From contig NZ_CP018787.1 in the NCBI RefSeq assembly GCF_002127965.1, positions 806,001 to 870,000 on the forward strand: a stretch of DNA of 64,000 nucleotides. The letters are read 5' to 3'. Within the stretch, counting starts at the first letter, position 1. Each line of letters starts with the position of its first letter. A model generated the notes under the pieces. That model was given only the letters and a program-made list of their open reading frames with translations, made no database searches and had not been told where the DNA came from. The DNA is from Oxalobacter formigenes (GTDB lineage Bacteria > Pseudomonadota > Gammaproteobacteria > Burkholderiales > Burkholderiaceae_D). Below are positions 36,999-44,703 of this stretch, piece after piece. Both the position numbers and the translations under genes were made by a program.

Positions 36999-39458
36999 AT
37001 GAATAAATCAGATAAATCCCTACCAGTAACTGATGAAACCAACAATACGACTGTCGTGGTAAAAAAACGCGGTCGCAAGAAGCTGGATGAAAGTGCTGTG
37101 GCGGCGCAGGAATTGCCGGTTACGCCTGAAAATGCTGTTTCTGCCAAACGGGGCAGAAAAAAAGCGATGCCTGAGGAAAACCTGGCATCTGAAGTTTCAT
37201 CCGATATCCCTGAAGTCAAAGTCAAAAGTACACGCGGAAGAAAACCGAAAAATGCGGTTTTGGCCGAGCCTGAAGTCGTGCTTTCCGAAAATAGTAACGT
37301 ATCCAGCACAGTCGTAACGACGGATGCCGCCAAACTGGCAGCAATCGATACGTCCGGTTACGTGCTGCCCAGCGTCAAGGTTCCGGGAAGAAGAGGCCGC
37401 AAGCCCAAGGATTTTCAGCCGGAAAATGAGGAAGTTGCCGCACTGAATGCGGTTGAACGTGCTGAAATGAAGGCCGTTGACAAGGCGCGCGCCAAGGATC
37501 GCAAGGCCAAGGAAAAGGCATTGTTGAAAGATGCCCTCTCGGGTGATTCCGAAGCGTCGATGGAAGAACTGGAACGCCGTCGTGAACGCCTGATGATCCT
37601 GATCAAGCTGGGCAAGGAACGTTCTTTCCTGACTTACGCCGAAATCAACGATCATCTGCCGGATAACGTCATTGATCCGGATGCGATTGAAGGTATTATC
37701 AGTACCTTTAACGACATGGGCATTTCGGTCTACGAACAGGCTCCCGACGCGGAAGAACTGTTGTTGACCGACAATGTCGTGACAGTCACCAGCGATGAAG
37801 AAGCTGAAGCGGCTGCCGAGGCTGCCCTGTCGACTGTGGATTCCGACTTCGGCCGGACGACCGACCCTGTCCGCATGTATATGCGTGAAATGGGTTCTGT
37901 TGAACTGTTGACCCGTGAAGGCGAAATCGAAATTGCAAAACGGATTGAAGAAGGCCTGAGAGATATGATCTCGGCGATCTCTTCCTGTCCGACAACTATT
38001 CTGGAAATCATCGATCAGGCGGAAAAAATCCGTGCCGATGAAGTGAAAATCGATGAAGTGGTCGATGGGCTGGCTGATGATGAAGAAGGCTCGGAAAACG
38101 CGGCCCTGAATGCTTCTGCCAGTGATTCTGATGAAGATTCCGATGAGGAAGATTCCGATGAAGAGGATTCCGACGACGAAGAAGATGACGAAGAGTCCGG
38201 TTCTGCCGGTGGTGCCGCTGCCGGTTTCTCCGCCGAACAGCTCGAAAAACTGAAAGATGAGGCATTGGGCAAGTTTGCCGTCATTGGTGCGCACTTCAAG
38301 GAAATGCAGCAATCCTTTGAAAAAGACGGTTACAATTCGCCGGCTTATCTTCAGGCACACGAAAGCATTTCCGCAGAGCTTTTGACCATGCGCTTTACCG
38401 CACGTTTCATTGAAAAGCTGTGCGATACCTTGCGTGCGCAGATGGACGAAGTTCGCCAGATCGAACGTGAAATACTGAATGTCGTCGTCAATAAATGCGG
38501 GGTGCCGCGTGCCCACTTCATCAAGACATTCCCTGGCAATGAAACGGATCTGACCTGGATCGACGAGGAAGTCGAAGCCGACCATCCCTATAGTGCCATC
38601 CTCGAACGTAACGTTCCGATGGTCAAGGAATTGCAGCAGAAACTGGTCGATATCCAGAACCGTATCGGTATGCCTCTGGCTGACCTGCGTGAAATCAACC
38701 GCAAGATGGTTGCCGGTGAAATGCGTGCCCGCAAGGCCAAAAAAGAAATGACGGAAGCCAATTTGCGTCTGGTCATTTCGATTGCCAAGAAATACACCAA
38801 CCGTGGTTTGCAGTTCCTGGATCTGATTCAGGAAGGCAATATCGGCTTGATGAAGGCCGTCGACAAATTCGAATATCGCCGTGGTTACAAATTCTCGACC
38901 TATGCGACATGGTGGATTCGTCAGGCGATTACGCGTTCGATTGCCGATCAGGCCAGAACCATCCGTATTCCGGTTCACATGATCGAAACGATCAACAAGA
39001 TGAACCGTATTTCGCGCCAGATCCTGCAGGAAACCGGTGCTGAACCGGATCCGGCGACACTGGCCGTCAAGATGGAAATGCCTGAAGACAAGATCCGCAA
39101 GATCATGAAAATCGCAAAAGAACCGATTTCAATGGAAACGCCGATCGGGGATGATGACGATTCGCATCTGGGCGATTTTATCGAAGACAACAATACGCTG
39201 GCTCCGTCTGATGCCGCCTTGCACGCATCGATGCGCAATGTCGTCAAGGACGTTCTGGATTCCCTGACGCCACGGGAAGCCAAGGTCTTGAGAATGCGTT
39301 TCGGTGTTGAAATGTCAACTGACCACACTCTGGAAGAAGTCGGCAAGCAGTTTGATGTGACACGTGAACGTATTCGCCAGATTGAAGCGAAGGCCTTGAG
39401 AAAATTGCGTCATCCGTCGCGTTCGGATAAACTTAAGAGTTTCCTGGAAAGCAATTGA
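36999..39458 (+). CDS. rpoD: RNA polymerase primary sigma factor (sigma-70)
   Basis: An 819-residue sigma-70, longer than the E. coli protein (613). The core is standard: region 1.2 with [16 protein letters not shown], region 2 with the -10 recognition part [15 protein letters not shown], region 3, and region 4 with the -35 helix [17 protein letters not shown]. The extra length is an N-terminal extension with four AT-hook-like RGRK motifs (residues 24, 51, 79 and 132) and a very acidic insert in the non-conserved region (about 365-405, repeats of EEDSD). Burkholderiales sigma factors often carry basic N-terminal extensions; this spacing of AT hooks is notable. It directs transcription of housekeeping genes. 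Confidence 0.97.
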   Translation: MNKSDKSLPVTDETNNTTVVVKKRGRKKLDESAVAAQELPVTPENAVSAKRGRKKAMPEENLASEVSSDIPEVKVKSTRGRKPKNAVLAEPEVVLSENSNVSSTVVTTDAAKLAAIDTSGYVLPSVKVPGRRGRKPKDFQPENEEVAALNAVERAEMKAVDKARAKDRKAKEKALLKDALSGDSEASMEELERRRERLMILIKLGKERSFLTYAEINDHLPDNVIDPDAIEGIISTFNDMGISVYEQAPDAEELLLTDNVVTVTSDEEAEAAAEAALSTVDSDFGRTTDPVRMYMREMGSVELLTREGEIEIAKRIEEGLRDMISAISSCPTTILEIIDQAEKIRADEVKIDEVVDGLADDEEGSENAALNASASDSDEDSDEEDSDEEDSDDEEDDEESGSAGGAAAGFSAEQLEKLKDEALGKFAVIGAHFKEMQQSFEKDGYNSPAYLQAHESISAELLTMRFTARFIEKLCDTLRAQMDEVRQIEREILNVVVNKCGVPRAHFIKTFPGNETDLTWIDEEVEADHPYSAILERNVPMVKELQQKLVDIQNRIGMPLADLREINRKMVAGEMRARKAKKEMTEANLRLVISIAKKYTNRGLQFLDLIQEGNIGLMKAVDKFEYRRGYKFSTYATWWIRQAITRSIADQARTIRIPVHMIETINKMNRISRQILQETGAEPDPATLAVKMEMPEDKIRKIMKIAKEPISMETPIGDDDDSHLGDFIEDNNTLAPSDAALHASMRNVVKDVLDSLTPREAKVLRMRFGVEMSTDHTLEEVGKQFDVTRERIRQIEAKALRKLRHPSRSDKLKSFLESN

Positions 39459-39476
39459 TAATTGCCATTTTCAGAA

Positions 39477-39553
39477 GGGCCTATAGCTCAGTTGGTTAGA
39501 GCAGAGGACTCATAATCCTTTGGTCCCAGGTTCAAGTCCTGGTGGGCCCACCA
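39477..39553 (+). tRNA. tRNA with CAU anticodon, probably tRNA-Ile2
   Basis: A 77-base cloverleaf: acceptor GGGCCTA/TGGGCCC, anticodon loop ACTCATAA (CAU), T-arm CCAGGTTCAAGTCCTGG and encoded CCA. The body resembles E. coli tRNA-Ile2 (modified to lysidine by TilS) more than elongator tRNA-Met, but elongator Met cannot be excluded by eye. It follows rpoD by 18 bases. Confidence 0.93.
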
Positions 39554-39561
39554 ATAAAATC

Positions 39562-39594
39562 AAAGAGTTACGTGAAAACGTAACTCTTTTTTTG
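39562..39594 (+). terminator. Rho-independent terminator after the CAU tRNA
   Basis: AAAGAGTTACG pairs with CGTAACTCTTT around TGAAAA, followed by more T residues. It probably ends both the rpoD and tRNA transcripts. Confidence 0.88.
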
Positions 39595-40109
39595 TCTGAT
39601 TTTTCAGATTATATTAAACAGTGTCTAATATTGCTTAATCTTCAGGCGGTCTTGAAATTGCAATTTTATGCGGTTTAAATGTTCTTTCATATTAGGTGGC
39701 CTGTCGTGTCGATTCTTTGAAGGTGGATGGAAACTGAAGTATTTCATGTGATATTTTATTAAATTGTCACTACGTTAGTTCCTTGATGAACATTCATGAA
39801 AGTTTAAGGATTCGATGGAAAATCCAGTTGTTTCAATAATATTTTTCATCCGGGTGGGGGCAATCAAAAAGACCAGCTTTCAATTTCTTGTTATAAAAAC
39901 TTTTTATGGGCTTATGTATGTTTTGCGCGTTTTCTCAAGATGGATTTTTTATTCTTTTCTATAGTTAAAAAAGGAAAATAGTCTGAAAAATAAATCAAAT
40001 GTGTCATATGCAGAAAAGTAACAAAATGTCAAAACTTCAAAAGATGACGAATTTTGGTTATATTCTCTCTAAAGACATATATTGATGAGCATGGAAGAGG
40101 AGCAGGCCT
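39595..40109. other. AT-rich intergenic region, 515 bases, no gene recognised
   Basis: Clearly more AT-rich than the flanking genes, with long T and A tracts and no frame with a ribosome-binding site. TTATATTC at about 40056-40063 could belong to the promoter of the membrane protein gene at 40110. No repeat or tRNA-derived attachment site was recognised beside the tRNA. Confidence 0.5.
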
Positions 40110-40436
40110 ATGACTACGATTGTTATTTTCGTTATTGCGGGACTTATTTTTGCATGGGGCTGGTATCGTATTTACCGGCACAATATCCAGAAAGGAACGC
40201 GCCCCCTGATCGCTCATATGCTGGGTTTTTTACTGGGAATTTTCCCGGCCCAGTTTTTCATTTATGCCAGTTTCGCCAGTTACCCTCCGCCTGAACTTGA
40301 ACCGCCATCCACAATGACGGTGTGGTCCTTGTGGATCATTTTCATTGTGACCGTGCTTGCGCTGATTTATATAACGACGCGCCCGATTGTCCTCGGTCCG
40401 CGGGAAGAATTGCCGATCAAGGGAAAGAAAAGCTGA
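40110..40436 (+). CDS. Small membrane protein of unknown function
   Basis: A 108-residue protein with three hydrophobic segments (about 2-20, 33-54 and 70-90). Between the second and third is the proline-rich loop YPPPELEPPST. It ends in a basic tail. GAGGAG lies about 9 bases before the ATG at 40110. I do not recognise the family. It is followed closely by a convergent hydrolase gene and has no operon partner. A membrane location is certain from composition; nothing else can be said. Confidence 0.75.
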   Translation: MTTIVIFVIAGLIFAWGWYRIYRHNIQKGTRPLIAHMLGFLLGIFPAQFFIYASFASYPPPELEPPSTMTVWSLWIIFIVTVLALIYITTRPIVLGPREELPIKGKKS

Positions 40437-40456
40437 TTTGTTCATACAGGGGTGGT

Positions 40457-40966
40457 TCAGCAACTCCTGTTTTCCATTCTGTCCAGAAATGATTTCAGAT
40501 AATCCCCGACCTGATCCAGACGGTTTTTCAGGCGGTGTTCGTCATCGAGCAAGTGAAGTGTGCATTTATGCTCGCGACTGAACCGGATGACGTTTTCAAC
40601 AGGAATCAGGCTGTCTTTCCAGCCGTGAACGATTTCAATGGCATTACCAATGCATCCCAGACGATGTGGAGGGTAATCCGGCATATCGATGGCCGGAGCC
40701 AGCAGAAACAATCCCCTGACGGGAATGGCGGCGCTGGCGGTCATGGCGACCCATCCACCCATGCTGGAGCCGACAAAATAACTGGCCGGCCGTTTTTTGC
40801 AGGAGTCTGTCAACATCCTGACGCGCACAGCCGGATCGAACGTCGCTGAATAGTCGAGGCTTTCCACGTCAAAACCCATTTGTCTGGCGATATCGGCCAG
40901 ATACCTGATTTTGGTACCCCAGGGGCCGCTTTCCTTGCCGTGTACGAAGTGGATAAGTGGTTTCAT
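40457..40966 (-). CDS. Alpha/beta hydrolase, small serine esterase type
   Basis: A 169-residue alpha/beta-fold hydrolase. The oxyanion region is FVHGKESGPWG (residues 7-17), the nucleophile Ser68 lies in GSSMGG (66-71), the acid is probably Asp118 in HGWKDSLIP, and the catalytic His is His144 in DDEHRL. The compact size and order of motifs fit the YqiA/RBBP9-like small esterases. Substrate unknown. It is convergent with the membrane protein gene at 40110, with 20 bases between the stops. Confidence 0.82.
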   Translation of the reverse strand: MKPLIHFVHGKESGPWGTKIRYLADIARQMGFDVESLDYSATFDPAVRVRMLTDSCKKRPASYFVGSSMGGWVAMTASAAIPVRGLFLLAPAIDMPDYPPHRLGCIGNAIEIVHGWKDSLIPVENVIRFSREHKCTLHLLDDEHRLKNRLDQVGDYLKSFLDRMENRSC

Positions 40967-40993
40967 ATAGTCTAAAAAGATAAATTGGCCTGT

Positions 40994-41179
40994 TTACCCG
41001 GATTTTACTTTATAAAAGGAGTCAGGTTGATATTGAATATGTATAGGTCTGCTTCCTGAAGTCGATCCGGTTTTGATCGGGCGCGGGTGATCTTTTGTAT
41101 GACAATTTGCCGTTTTTTTCTTGCCAGAATAAAGAAAAACAAACAGACCCATTAAAATCATCAATATAAATACCGTCAA
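40994..41179 (-). CDS. Possible small membrane protein (weak)
   Basis: A 61-residue frame starting with TTG, with a hydrophobic first 20 residues (FILMILMGLFVFLYS) followed by a basic, polar tail. It has no ribosome-binding site before the TTG or the internal ATG codons. The membrane-like profile is the only support; it may be chance in AT-rich DNA upstream of the hydrolase gene. Confidence 0.3.
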   Translation of the reverse strand: MTVFILMILMGLFVFLYSGKKKTANCHTKDHPRPIKTGSTSGSRPIHIQYQPDSFYKVKSG

Positions 41180-41306
41180 TTTGATCGAAAATAAAGTGTG
41201 AAATTGTCCTGATCCATTTGAATCAGTGAAGGCGAACAGGAATGGAAAATGGGCCGATCAATTTTAAAAAGGAATATTCACTCTGAAGGTCTGAAAGGAG
41301 AATTCG

Positions 41307-42404
41307 ATGGATCTGAAATTACTGACGCCACTGAAAGTGGGTGAAACAAAACTGGCGAACCGGGTCGTAATGGCTCCTTTGACGCGCTGCCGGACAGCCG
41401 AACCGGATAATGTTCCGACTGAATTGAACGCAGAATATTATGCACAGCGTGCCACGGCAGGCCTGATCATTTCAGAAGCAACCCAGATATCACGGTCGGG
41501 TCAGGGTTACGCGGGTTCAGCAGGGATTTATACCGATGCGCAAGAGGCCGGATGGAAAAAAGTTGTGGATGCCGTGCATGCGAAAGGAGGAAAAATGTCG
41601 GCACAGTTATGGCATGTGGGGCGCATGTCCCACTCCTATTTCCAGCCCGACGGCAAAGCGCCTGTCGCTCCATCGGCAATCGCTGCCGAAGGCGCCAAGT
41701 GCAACATCATTGTAGATGGTCAGCACAAGTTTGTGCCTTGTGATACTCCCAGGGAACTGAGTGTCGGGGAAATAGGCCAGATTGTCGACCAGTACAGAAA
41801 TTCGGCGGCCAGAGCTGTCAGGGCAGGATTCGATTTTGTCGAAGAACATGCCGCAAACGGCTATTTGCTACAGCAGTTTCAGGCGACCAATACCAACAAG
41901 CGTACCGACAGGTACGGTGGCTCGCTCGTCAATCGTGCACGGTTGACTCTGGAGGTCCTGGACGCGATGCTGGAAGTCGTTGACAGGGAAAAACTGGGTG
42001 TCCGGATTTCACCGTATTTCAATATCAATGGCATTGCCGATGCCGAGCCTGAACAAATGGCATTGTATCTAGCCGACGAGTTCCACAAGCGGGGAATTGC
42101 CTATCTCAGTATTGCCGAGCCGAGCTGGGTGGGGGGGATTGAATTGACTGACACATTCAAACGAAAAATAAGGGAAACTTTTTCCGGAACGCTAATTTAT
42201 GCAGGTGAATATACTCCCGAGAAGGCGGAAGCAGCCATACAGAGTGGTTTGGCAGACGCAATTGCGTTCGGGCGACTTTTTATTGCAAATCCTGATCTTG
42301 TCGAAAGGATTCGGCAGAATGGCCCATATAACGTGCCGGACAGGGCCACTTTTTATACTGAGGGATCAAGGGGTTACACGGATTATCCTTTTTTGAATGT
42401 CTAA
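41307..42404 (+). CDS. nemA: Old yellow enzyme family FMN oxidoreductase, NemA type
   Basis: A 365-residue flavoprotein that reduces activated C=C bonds with NADPH (N-ethylmaleimide, maleimides, nitrate esters in NemA). The N-terminal LKVGETKLANRVVMAPLTR, the FMN-binding AQLWHVGRMSH, the HAANGYLLQQF segment and RYGGSLVNRAR match the family. AAAGGAGAATTCG precedes the ATG. In E. coli nemA is controlled by NemR and lies in an electrophile response operon; no NemR or glyoxalase gene is here, so regulation is unknown. The gene stands alone. Confidence 0.9.
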   Translation: MDLKLLTPLKVGETKLANRVVMAPLTRCRTAEPDNVPTELNAEYYAQRATAGLIISEATQISRSGQGYAGSAGIYTDAQEAGWKKVVDAVHAKGGKMSAQLWHVGRMSHSYFQPDGKAPVAPSAIAAEGAKCNIIVDGQHKFVPCDTPRELSVGEIGQIVDQYRNSAARAVRAGFDFVEEHAANGYLLQQFQATNTNKRTDRYGGSLVNRARLTLEVLDAMLEVVDREKLGVRISPYFNINGIADAEPEQMALYLADEFHKRGIAYLSIAEPSWVGGIELTDTFKRKIRETFSGTLIYAGEYTPEKAEAAIQSGLADAIAFGRLFIANPDLVERIRQNGPYNVPDRATFYTEGSRGYTDYPFLNV

Positions 42405-42461
42405 ATCAGGATAGCGACAGAAGAACGCTTTTAAGCGAAAATGAATGTGTAATAAAAGACG

Positions 42462-42479
42462 ATTGTTACAATTGTTACA
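42462..42479 (+). promoter_or_regulatory. Tandem 9-bp direct repeats before peptide gene 1
   Basis: TTGTTACAA (42462-42470) is followed by TTGTTACAT (42471-42479). Tandem GTTAC repeats are the kind of site bound by OmpR/PhoB-family regulators. The same element stands at 42934-42951 before peptide gene 2, each preceded by AATAAAAGA. Confidence 0.55.
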
Positions 42480-42530
42480 TCTTTCATCGTAAAAAAAGTC
42501 AACCGGATGGCTAATGGGTTCGTTAAAAGA

Positions 42531-42548
42531 CGTGATCCAGTCGGATTG
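42531..42548 (+). promoter_or_regulatory. Leader hairpin, copy 1
   Basis: GTGATCC (42531-42537) pairs with GGATTGC (42542-42548) around AGTC, using two G-U pairs. Homologous hairpins stand before the other two secreted peptide genes, with changes that keep pairing. Confidence 0.6.
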
Positions 42549-42582
42549 CATTTTTTTTAATAAGAAATAAAGGAACTTAAAT

Positions 42583-42678
42583 ATGAAGAAAGTCATTGCT
42601 ATTCTGATCTCCGGTTTGTTCGCTTCTGCCGCTTTCGCAGCTGCTCCTGCTGCTGAAAAAGCACCAGCCAGGAAATAA
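42583..42678 (+). CDS. 31-residue secreted Ala/Pro/Lys peptide (peptide 1)
   Basis: A short frame with a ribosome-binding site (AAAGGAAC) and a signal peptide: MKKVIAILISGLFASAAFA, cut after AFA. The mature part is about 12 residues, AAPAAEKAPARK. The signal peptide is nearly the same as that of peptide 3 (43513), which has a much longer Lys/Ala/Pro tail, so this may be a truncated paralogue. It has a conserved leader and its own strong terminator, so it is a complete transcription unit. Function unknown. Confidence 0.65.
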   Translation: MKKVIAILISGLFASAAFAAAPAAEKAPARK

Positions 42679-42692
42679 TTTTTTGGCATGAC

Positions 42693-42724
42693 AAAAAAGC
42701 GGGACGAAAGTCCCGCTTTTTTTA
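42693..42724 (+). terminator. Rho-independent terminator after peptide 1
   Basis: AAAAAAGCGGGAC pairs with GTCCCGCTTTTTT around the loop GAAA. Confidence 0.88.
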
Positions 42725-42933
42725 TTAAAAATCCGGTCTGGAACAGGAAAAGGTAGATGAAATTTTCAAGGAGAAAATTTTCACAATTGCTGGAAGAAAT
42801 ATTTTGATCCTGATTTCAAAAGACTTTTTTGCCGATTGCTGTCCTCGGATTACAAAGGGCTGAATTCAGGAGGAAGTCGGGATAAATGAAGAAAAGGGAT
42901 TTTAAAAGAAGTTAAAAGTTGAATAAAAGAAAT

Positions 42934-42951
42934 TTGTTACAAATGTTACTT
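42934..42951 (+). promoter_or_regulatory. Tandem 9-bp direct repeats before peptide gene 2
   Basis: TTGTTACAA (42934-42942) is followed by ATGTTACTT (42943-42951), matching the element at 42462-42479 in sequence and in distance to the leader hairpin. Confidence 0.5.
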
Positions 42952-43003
42952 TTTTTTCGGGAAAACCGGTCATCTGATGAAGCGCTTGACCCGTTAAAGG
43001 GCG

Positions 43004-43019
43004 TGATCCGTTCGGATCA
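43004..43019 (+). promoter_or_regulatory. Leader hairpin, copy 2
   Basis: TGATCC (43004-43009) pairs with GGATCA (43014-43019) around GTTC. Compared with copy 3 the second and third pairs change from T-A/A-T to T-A/G-C with both sides altered. Confidence 0.6.
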
Positions 43020-43052
43020 TATTTTATTTAACAATAAAACAGGAATTAATAT

Positions 43053-43259
43053 ATGAAAAAAATCATCGCTTTTCTGATTTCCGCCTTGTTCGTCTCTGCC
43101 GCATTTGCCGATGTTCCCGTTGTAGAAAAATCGATTGCGACAGGATCTGAAAGCCTCGTCAATGCACAAGGCTTAAACAATAATGCAGATGAGGAAACGC
43201 CAGCTGCCGAGGCACCAGATGCAGCAGATGCTTCAGGAGCACAAGATGCCGACGATTGA
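43053..43259 (+). CDS. 68-residue secreted acidic peptide (peptide 2)
   Basis: A frame with signal peptide MKKIIAFLISALFVSAAFA (cut after AFA) followed by about 49 residues rich in Asp, Glu, Ala and Pro (for example DEETPAAEAPDAADAS), without Lys in the second half. It shares signal peptide, leader and terminator style with peptides 1 and 3 but has opposite charge to peptide 3. It is probably an unstructured periplasmic protein. AGGAATT precedes the ATG. Function unknown. Confidence 0.75.
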   Translation: MKKIIAFLISALFVSAAFADVPVVEKSIATGSESLVNAQGLNNNADEETPAAEAPDAADASGAQDADD

Positions 43260-43275
43260 ATTTTTCAACGTACGC

Positions 43276-43306
43276 GAAAAAGCGGGACATCTGTCCCGCT
43301 TTTTTA
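43276..43306 (+). terminator. Rho-independent terminator after peptide 2
   Basis: AAAAAGCGGGACA pairs with TGTCCCGCTTTTT with a minimal loop; the stem core is the same as in the terminator of peptide 1. Confidence 0.88.
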
Positions 43307-43456
43307 TTTCGGGCAGTTTCAACGCAGGACTAAACATTTTGTGAGTCATCTTTATTGAAGTGGAAATGAAATAAGCCTTTTTCGATGGATGAAAAATATT
43401 TTAAAAAATTTTTGAAAAAAGTGTCAACCGACCTGAAAACTGGCGCGTTAATGATC

Positions 43457-43476
43457 GTAATCCTTCATGGGATTAC
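43457..43476 (+). promoter_or_regulatory. Leader hairpin, copy 3
   Basis: GTAATCC (43457-43463) pairs with GGATTAC (43470-43476) around TTCATG, seven Watson-Crick pairs. Confidence 0.6.
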
Positions 43477-43512
43477 AAAGTTTTTTTCTTAAATATTTGA
43501 GGAATTTTTAAA

Positions 43513-43755
43513 ATGAAAAAATTAGTTGCTATCCTGGTTTCCGGCCTGTTTGCTTCTGCAGCTTTCGCTGCTGCTCCTGCTGCTCCTGCAAAAGCAGCTC
43601 CAGCTCCTGTAGCTGAAAAAGCAGCTCCAGCTCCAGCCGCTGAAAAAGCAGCTCCAGCTAAAAAAGCTAAAAAAGCAAAAAAAGCAACCAAAGCAAAAAA
43701 AGCTGACAAAAAAGCAGAAAAAAAAGCTGACGCTAAAGCACCAGCTGCTAAATAA
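43513..43755 (+). CDS. 80-residue secreted Lys/Ala/Pro-rich protein (peptide 3), Asr-like
   Basis: Signal peptide MKKLVAILVSGLFASAAFA, then a tail made of AAPA and EKAAPAPA units (about 20-48) and a very basic KKAKKAKKATKAKKADKK part (about 50-75). There is no aromatic residue after the signal. The composition resembles the enterobacterial acid-shock protein Asr, a disordered periplasmic protein, and also histone-H1-like tails, but the signal peptide argues for export. Ala and Lys codons are nearly all GCT/GCA and AAA, consistent with high expression. It has a conserved leader hairpin and a strong terminator. GAGGAAT precedes the ATG. Confidence 0.8.
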   Translation: MKKLVAILVSGLFASAAFAAAPAAPAKAAPAPVAEKAAPAPAAEKAAPAKKAKKAKKATKAKKADKKAEKKADAKAPAAK

Positions 43756-43769
43756 TTAGCCTTCAAGCT

Positions 43770-43801
43770 AAAAAAAGACGGGTTTATCCCCGTCTTTTTT
43801 T
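43770..43801 (+). terminator. Rho-independent terminator after peptide 3
   Basis: AAAAAAAGACGGG pairs with CCCGTCTTTTTTT around a short loop. Confidence 0.88.
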
Positions 43802-43850
43802 ATGCGCGTTTCATGTAACATATGCTTTTTAACAATGAGAAGAGGAAAAA

Positions 43851-44294
43851 ATGCTCAAGCTGAAGAAAATAATACTGGTGTTCTTATGCCTGTTGCCTTT
43901 TACAGCTCCGGCTATGGCCGAATCTACAGGCATGAATTTTCCCGTCACTACGTTGAAAGCAGGCAAACATCTTATCCGTGCAGAAGTCGCTTCTACTGAG
44001 GCACAACGCGAACAGGGACTGATGTTCAGGAGAGAACTGCCGAAAAACAATGGCATGCTTTTCGTTTTTGACCGGCCTGCTCGTTCGTGCATGTGGATGA
44101 AAAATACTGCTTTGCCTCTTTCGGTCGCATTTATCGATGCGAACGGGACTATCCTGAACATTGAAAAAATGGAACCGTTTACACTGGATTCACATTGCAG
44201 CAAGGGATGGATCCGCTATGCGCTGGAAATGAACAAAAACTGGTTTGCAAAAAACGGTATCAAGGCCGGCAGCAAAATAAGCGGTTTACCTTGA
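43851..44294 (+). CDS. DUF192 family exported protein
   Basis: A 147-residue protein with a signal peptide (MLKLKKIILVFLCLLPFTAPAMA, cut after AMA) and a DUF192 domain: EVASTEAQREQGLMFRRELP, then GMLFVFD and CMWMKNTALPLSVAFID. The family is a small beta-barrel fold with no established function, widespread in bacteria and archaea. GAAGAGGAAAA precedes the ATG. No terminator is clear behind it. Confidence 0.88.
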   Translation: MLKLKKIILVFLCLLPFTAPAMAESTGMNFPVTTLKAGKHLIRAEVASTEAQREQGLMFRRELPKNNGMLFVFDRPARSCMWMKNTALPLSVAFIDANGTILNIEKMEPFTLDSHCSKGWIRYALEMNKNWFAKNGIKAGSKISGLP

Positions 44295-44703
44295 TAGCTG
44301 GCTGCGTTTTATTAAACTTTTTTTCATAAAATCATTTATTTCCTCTTTTGAAGAGATCGCTTTTGTTTTTCAAAAATAAAAGCATTCTTTTGGCTTTTTC
44401 TGCCCGTTTCAACTTTTCTTCGCGGTCCTGATCTGAAGAGACCGCTTATTCCTGTTTCCCGTTTGGTTTCCTTGAGCGCGCTCAAAAATGATTTGGCGCG
44501 CCCATGAATAATGAAGTGTTATCAAAGAATGTGATATTGTTGCCTTTTGGAAATATTTTATTGGTAAATGTTTTTTCAAATGAGGCTTGTTGATCAGGGT
44601 TTATCGCCCGTTTTTTGTTTTTTCATTTTTTGGGGAAATCCGGAGTGCTGTTCGAATTGGAAATTATTGGATTCCGGCTGGCCGTGGTGCAGAAATAGTC
44701 AAG
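44295..44703. other. Intergenic region, 409 bases, upstream of the c-di-GMP gene
   Basis: AT-rich. It holds a perfect 14-bp palindrome TTGAGCGCGCTCAA (44472-44485), a likely protein-binding site, and two related 13-base stretches GAAGAGATCGCTT (near 44350) and GAAGAGACCGCTT (near 44435). A frame open from 44587 has no ribosome-binding site. No gene was recognised. Confidence 0.5.

Noticed and set aside
36999-37420. Basic N-terminus of rpoD considered as a fused DNA-binding protein
   Set aside because: No globular domain is visible; only short RGRK motifs in a low-complexity extension, as in other Burkholderiales.
43473-43766. Minus-strand frame opposite peptide 3, rich in Ala and Phe
   Set aside because: It mirrors the low-complexity Lys/Ala codons of the real gene on the other strand.
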